From positions 310,001 through 374,000 of the forward strand of contig JAPTYO010000001.1 of the NCBI GenBank assembly GCA_036873135.1: a DNA stretch of 64,000 nucleotides. Reading direction: 5' to 3'. The position numbers and the translations under genes are program-made. Below the pieces are notes generated by a model that made no database searches, had not been told where the DNA came from, and saw only the letters and a program-made list of their open reading frames with translations. This document shows positions 61,901-64,000 of this stretch, in pieces. The stretch is from Clarkia xantiana subsp. parviflora (lineage: Eukaryota; Streptophyta; Magnoliopsida; Myrtales; Onagraceae). Each line of letters opens with the position of its first letter. Within the stretch, counting starts at the first letter, position 1.

Positions 61901-63369
61901 AATATACGGTGATTACGAGACCGAACTAAAAAGGGATAAATACTTTAGTATGATCATATATGTCTAGAATAAATGCAATAGCAATTGATTTCATACAATT
62001 CAGAGATCCAAGAGTTTTAACATATGAATAAACGTTGATTTGAGACTGAACTAAAAAGGGATAAAGACTTTAGTATGATCACGTACGTCTTGTTCAGTGT
62101 AATATCAACTGATTTAGTACAATTCAGAGCTCCGAGTGAAAATATATAGATAAATAAAAATTTGGTAAATCCCCATAGGCGGTAATACACTTTGAATAAA
62201 CGGTGATTCTGAGACCGAACTAAAAAGGGATAAGTACTTTAGTATGATCATATATTTCTAGAATAAATGCGATAGCAATTGATTTCATCCAATTCAGAGA
62301 TCCAAGAGTATTACCCTATTAATAAACGTTGATTTAGAGACATAAATAAAAAGGGATAAAGACTTTACTATGATCACGTACGTCTTGAATCAATGCAATA
62401 GCAACTGATTTTGTCCAATTCAGAGCTCCGAGTGAAAATATATAAATAAATAAAAATTTGGTAAATCCCCATAGGCGGTAATACACTTTGAATAAACGGT
62501 GATTCTGAGACCGAACTAAAAAGGGATAAGTACTTTAGTATGATCGTATATTTCTAGAATAAATGCGATAGCAATTGATTTCATCCAATTCAGAGATCCA
62601 AGAGTATTACCCTATTAATAAACGTTGATTTAGAGACATAAATAAAAAGGGATAAAGACTTTACTATGATCACGTACGTCTTGAATCAATGCAATAGCAA
62701 CTGATTTTGTCCAATTCAGAGCTACGAGTGAAGATATATAGATAAATAAAAATTTGGTAAATCCCCATAGGCGGTAATACACTTTGAATAAACGGTGATT
62801 CTGAGACCCAACTAAAAAGGGATAAATACTTTATTATGATCATATATTTCTAGAATAAATGCGATAGCAACTGATTTCATCAAATTCAGAGATCCAAGAG
62901 TATTACCCTATTAATAAACGTTGATTCAGAGACTGAAATAAAAAGGGATAAAGACTTTATAATGATCACGTACGACTTGAATCAATACAATAGCAACTGA
63001 TTTTGTCCAATTCAGACCTCCGAGTGAAGATATGTAGATAAAAAAATTTGGTAAATCCCAATAGACGGTAGTACCTTTGAATAAACGGTGATTACAAGAC
63101 CGAACTAAAAGGGATAAATTCTTTAGTATGATCATATATGTCTAGAATAAATGCGATTGCAATTGATTTCATCCAATTCAGAGATCCAAGAGTATTACCC
63201 TATTAATAAACGTTGATTTATAGACAGAAATAAAAAGGGAAAAAGACTTTACTATGATCACGTACGTCTTGAATCAATGCAATAGCAACTGATTTTGTCA
63301 AATTCAGAGCTCCGAGTGAAGATATATAGATGAATAAAAATTTGGTAAATCTCCATAGACGGTAGTACC
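58947..63369. repeat. Block 3, 1475-bp five-unit HOR (three copies, a fourth begins)
   Basis: M1 starts at 58947, 60422, 61897 and 63370 (spacings 1475, 1475, 1473). The first copy reads M1 (58947), M2 (59241), M2 (59537), M3 (59833), M4 (60128). Copies share private variants such as TTGTTCAGTGTAATATC in M1, GAGCTACGAGTG in the second M2, TTTATAATGATC in M3 and AGGGAAAAAGAC in M4. The fourth copy is cut by the window end. Confidence 0.9.
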
Positions 63370-64000
63370 TTTGAATATACGGTGATTACGAGACCGAACT
63401 AAAAAGGGATAAATACTTTAGTATGATCATATATGTCTAGAATAAATGCAATAGCAATTGATTTCATACAATTCAGAGATCCAAGAGTTTTAACATATGA
63501 ATAAACGTTGATTTGAGACTGAACTAAAAAGGGATAAAGACTTTAGTATGATCACGTACGTCTTGTTCAGTGTAATATCAACTGATTTAGTACAATTCAG
63601 AGCTCCGAGTGAAAATATATAGATAAATAAAAATTTGGTAAATCCCCATAGGCGGTAATACACTTTGAATAAACGGTGATTCTGAGACCGAACTAAAAAG
63701 GGATAAGTACTTTAGTATGATCGTATATTTCTAGAATAAATGCGATAGCAATTGATTTCATCCAATTCAGAGATCCAAGAGTATTACCCTATTAATAAAC
63801 GTTGATTTAGAGACATAAATAAAAAGGGATAAAGACTTTACTATGATCACGTACGTCTTGAATCAATGCAATAGCAACTGATTTTGTCCAATTCAGAGCT
63901 CCGAGTGAAAATATATAATAAATAAAAATTTGGTAAATCCCCATAGGCGGTAATACACTTTGAATAAACGGTGATTCTGAGACCGAACTAAAAAGGGATA

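Larger units (their letters stand above)
50285..64000. repeat. Satellite block 3
   Basis: Same satellite, about 46 units, running off the right edge. M1 units start at 51118, 51707, 52592, 53941, 56004, 57769, 58947, 60422, 61897 and 63370. A fourth unit type is common here: GTAGTACC followed by TTTGAATAAACGGTGATTAC with AAATTCTTTAG (53645, 54828, 55120, 56880, 57472, 58650, 60128 and others). Before 57769 the order is irregular; after 58947 it is a regular five-unit HOR. Confidence 0.96.

Noticed and set aside
1283..63135. Many minus-strand ORFs of 60-87 codons throughout the satellite, with near-identical products
   Set aside because: They recur with the satellite period, begin at variable or non-ATG codons, and exist only because the unit lacks stops in one frame.
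1..64000. Telomere repeats, rRNA, tRNA genes or host protein-coding genes
   Set aside because: No telomeric arrays, rRNA-like blocks or tRNA cloverleafs were noticed by eye, and no non-element coding region was supported.

Overview
The window is plant nuclear heterochromatin. About 44 kb of the 64 kb is one A+T-rich tandem satellite in three blocks (1-19700, 29015-39574, 50285-64000). Two related Ty3/gypsy LTR retrotransposons interrupt it, both on the + strand. No host gene, rRNA, tRNA or CRISPR array was seen. The organism is inferred to be a flowering plant: the pol order is PR-RT-RH-archaeal-type RH-INT, the primer-binding site begins TGGCGCCG, and one element carries an intron-containing antisense gene near its 3' end. 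Together these fit the plant Tat lineage. Species cannot be read from the sequence.

Satellite: the repeat unit is about 295 bp and is an asymmetric dimer. A short half (A, about 126 bp) and a long half (B, about 169 bp) share a core of about 115 bp; B adds a tail of about 45-55 bp. Units group into higher-order repeats (HORs) that differ by block. Block 1 has a regular 1768-bp six-unit HOR (two alternating 884-bp trimers) from about 7956 to 18565. Block 2 is irregular. Block 3 ends in a 1475-bp five-unit HOR (58947 onward). Diagnostic variants reveal kilobase-scale duplications inside block 1, and two sites show recombination between A and B halves.

Element 1 (19701-29014, target duplication ATATA) has two LTRs, a PBS, a gag-like frame with a duplicated zinc-knuckle-like module, and no pol. 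It then has about 5.8 kb of non-coding DNA with a 171-bp tandem duplication, a 51/68-bp palindromic minisatellite and a short 19-bp array. Element 2 (39575-50284, target duplication AGTAT) is the reciprocal case. It has almost no gag but a nearly complete pol in a single frame, broken by two TAA codons. Its 3' region holds seven exact-period 66-bp repeats, an antisense gene with phase-compatible introns, and about twenty 19-bp repeats abutting the 5' side of that gene. Both insertions sit in otherwise continuous satellite. Each LTR pair differs at about 15-16 positions by eye (about 2%), so the insertions look similar in age.

Together the two elements look like complementary defective derivatives of one family: one keeps gag-like sequence, the other enzymes and the antisense gene. 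LTR, PBS and polypurine signals are largely shared. Neither looks autonomous, so mobilisation would need a helper elsewhere in the genome (inference).
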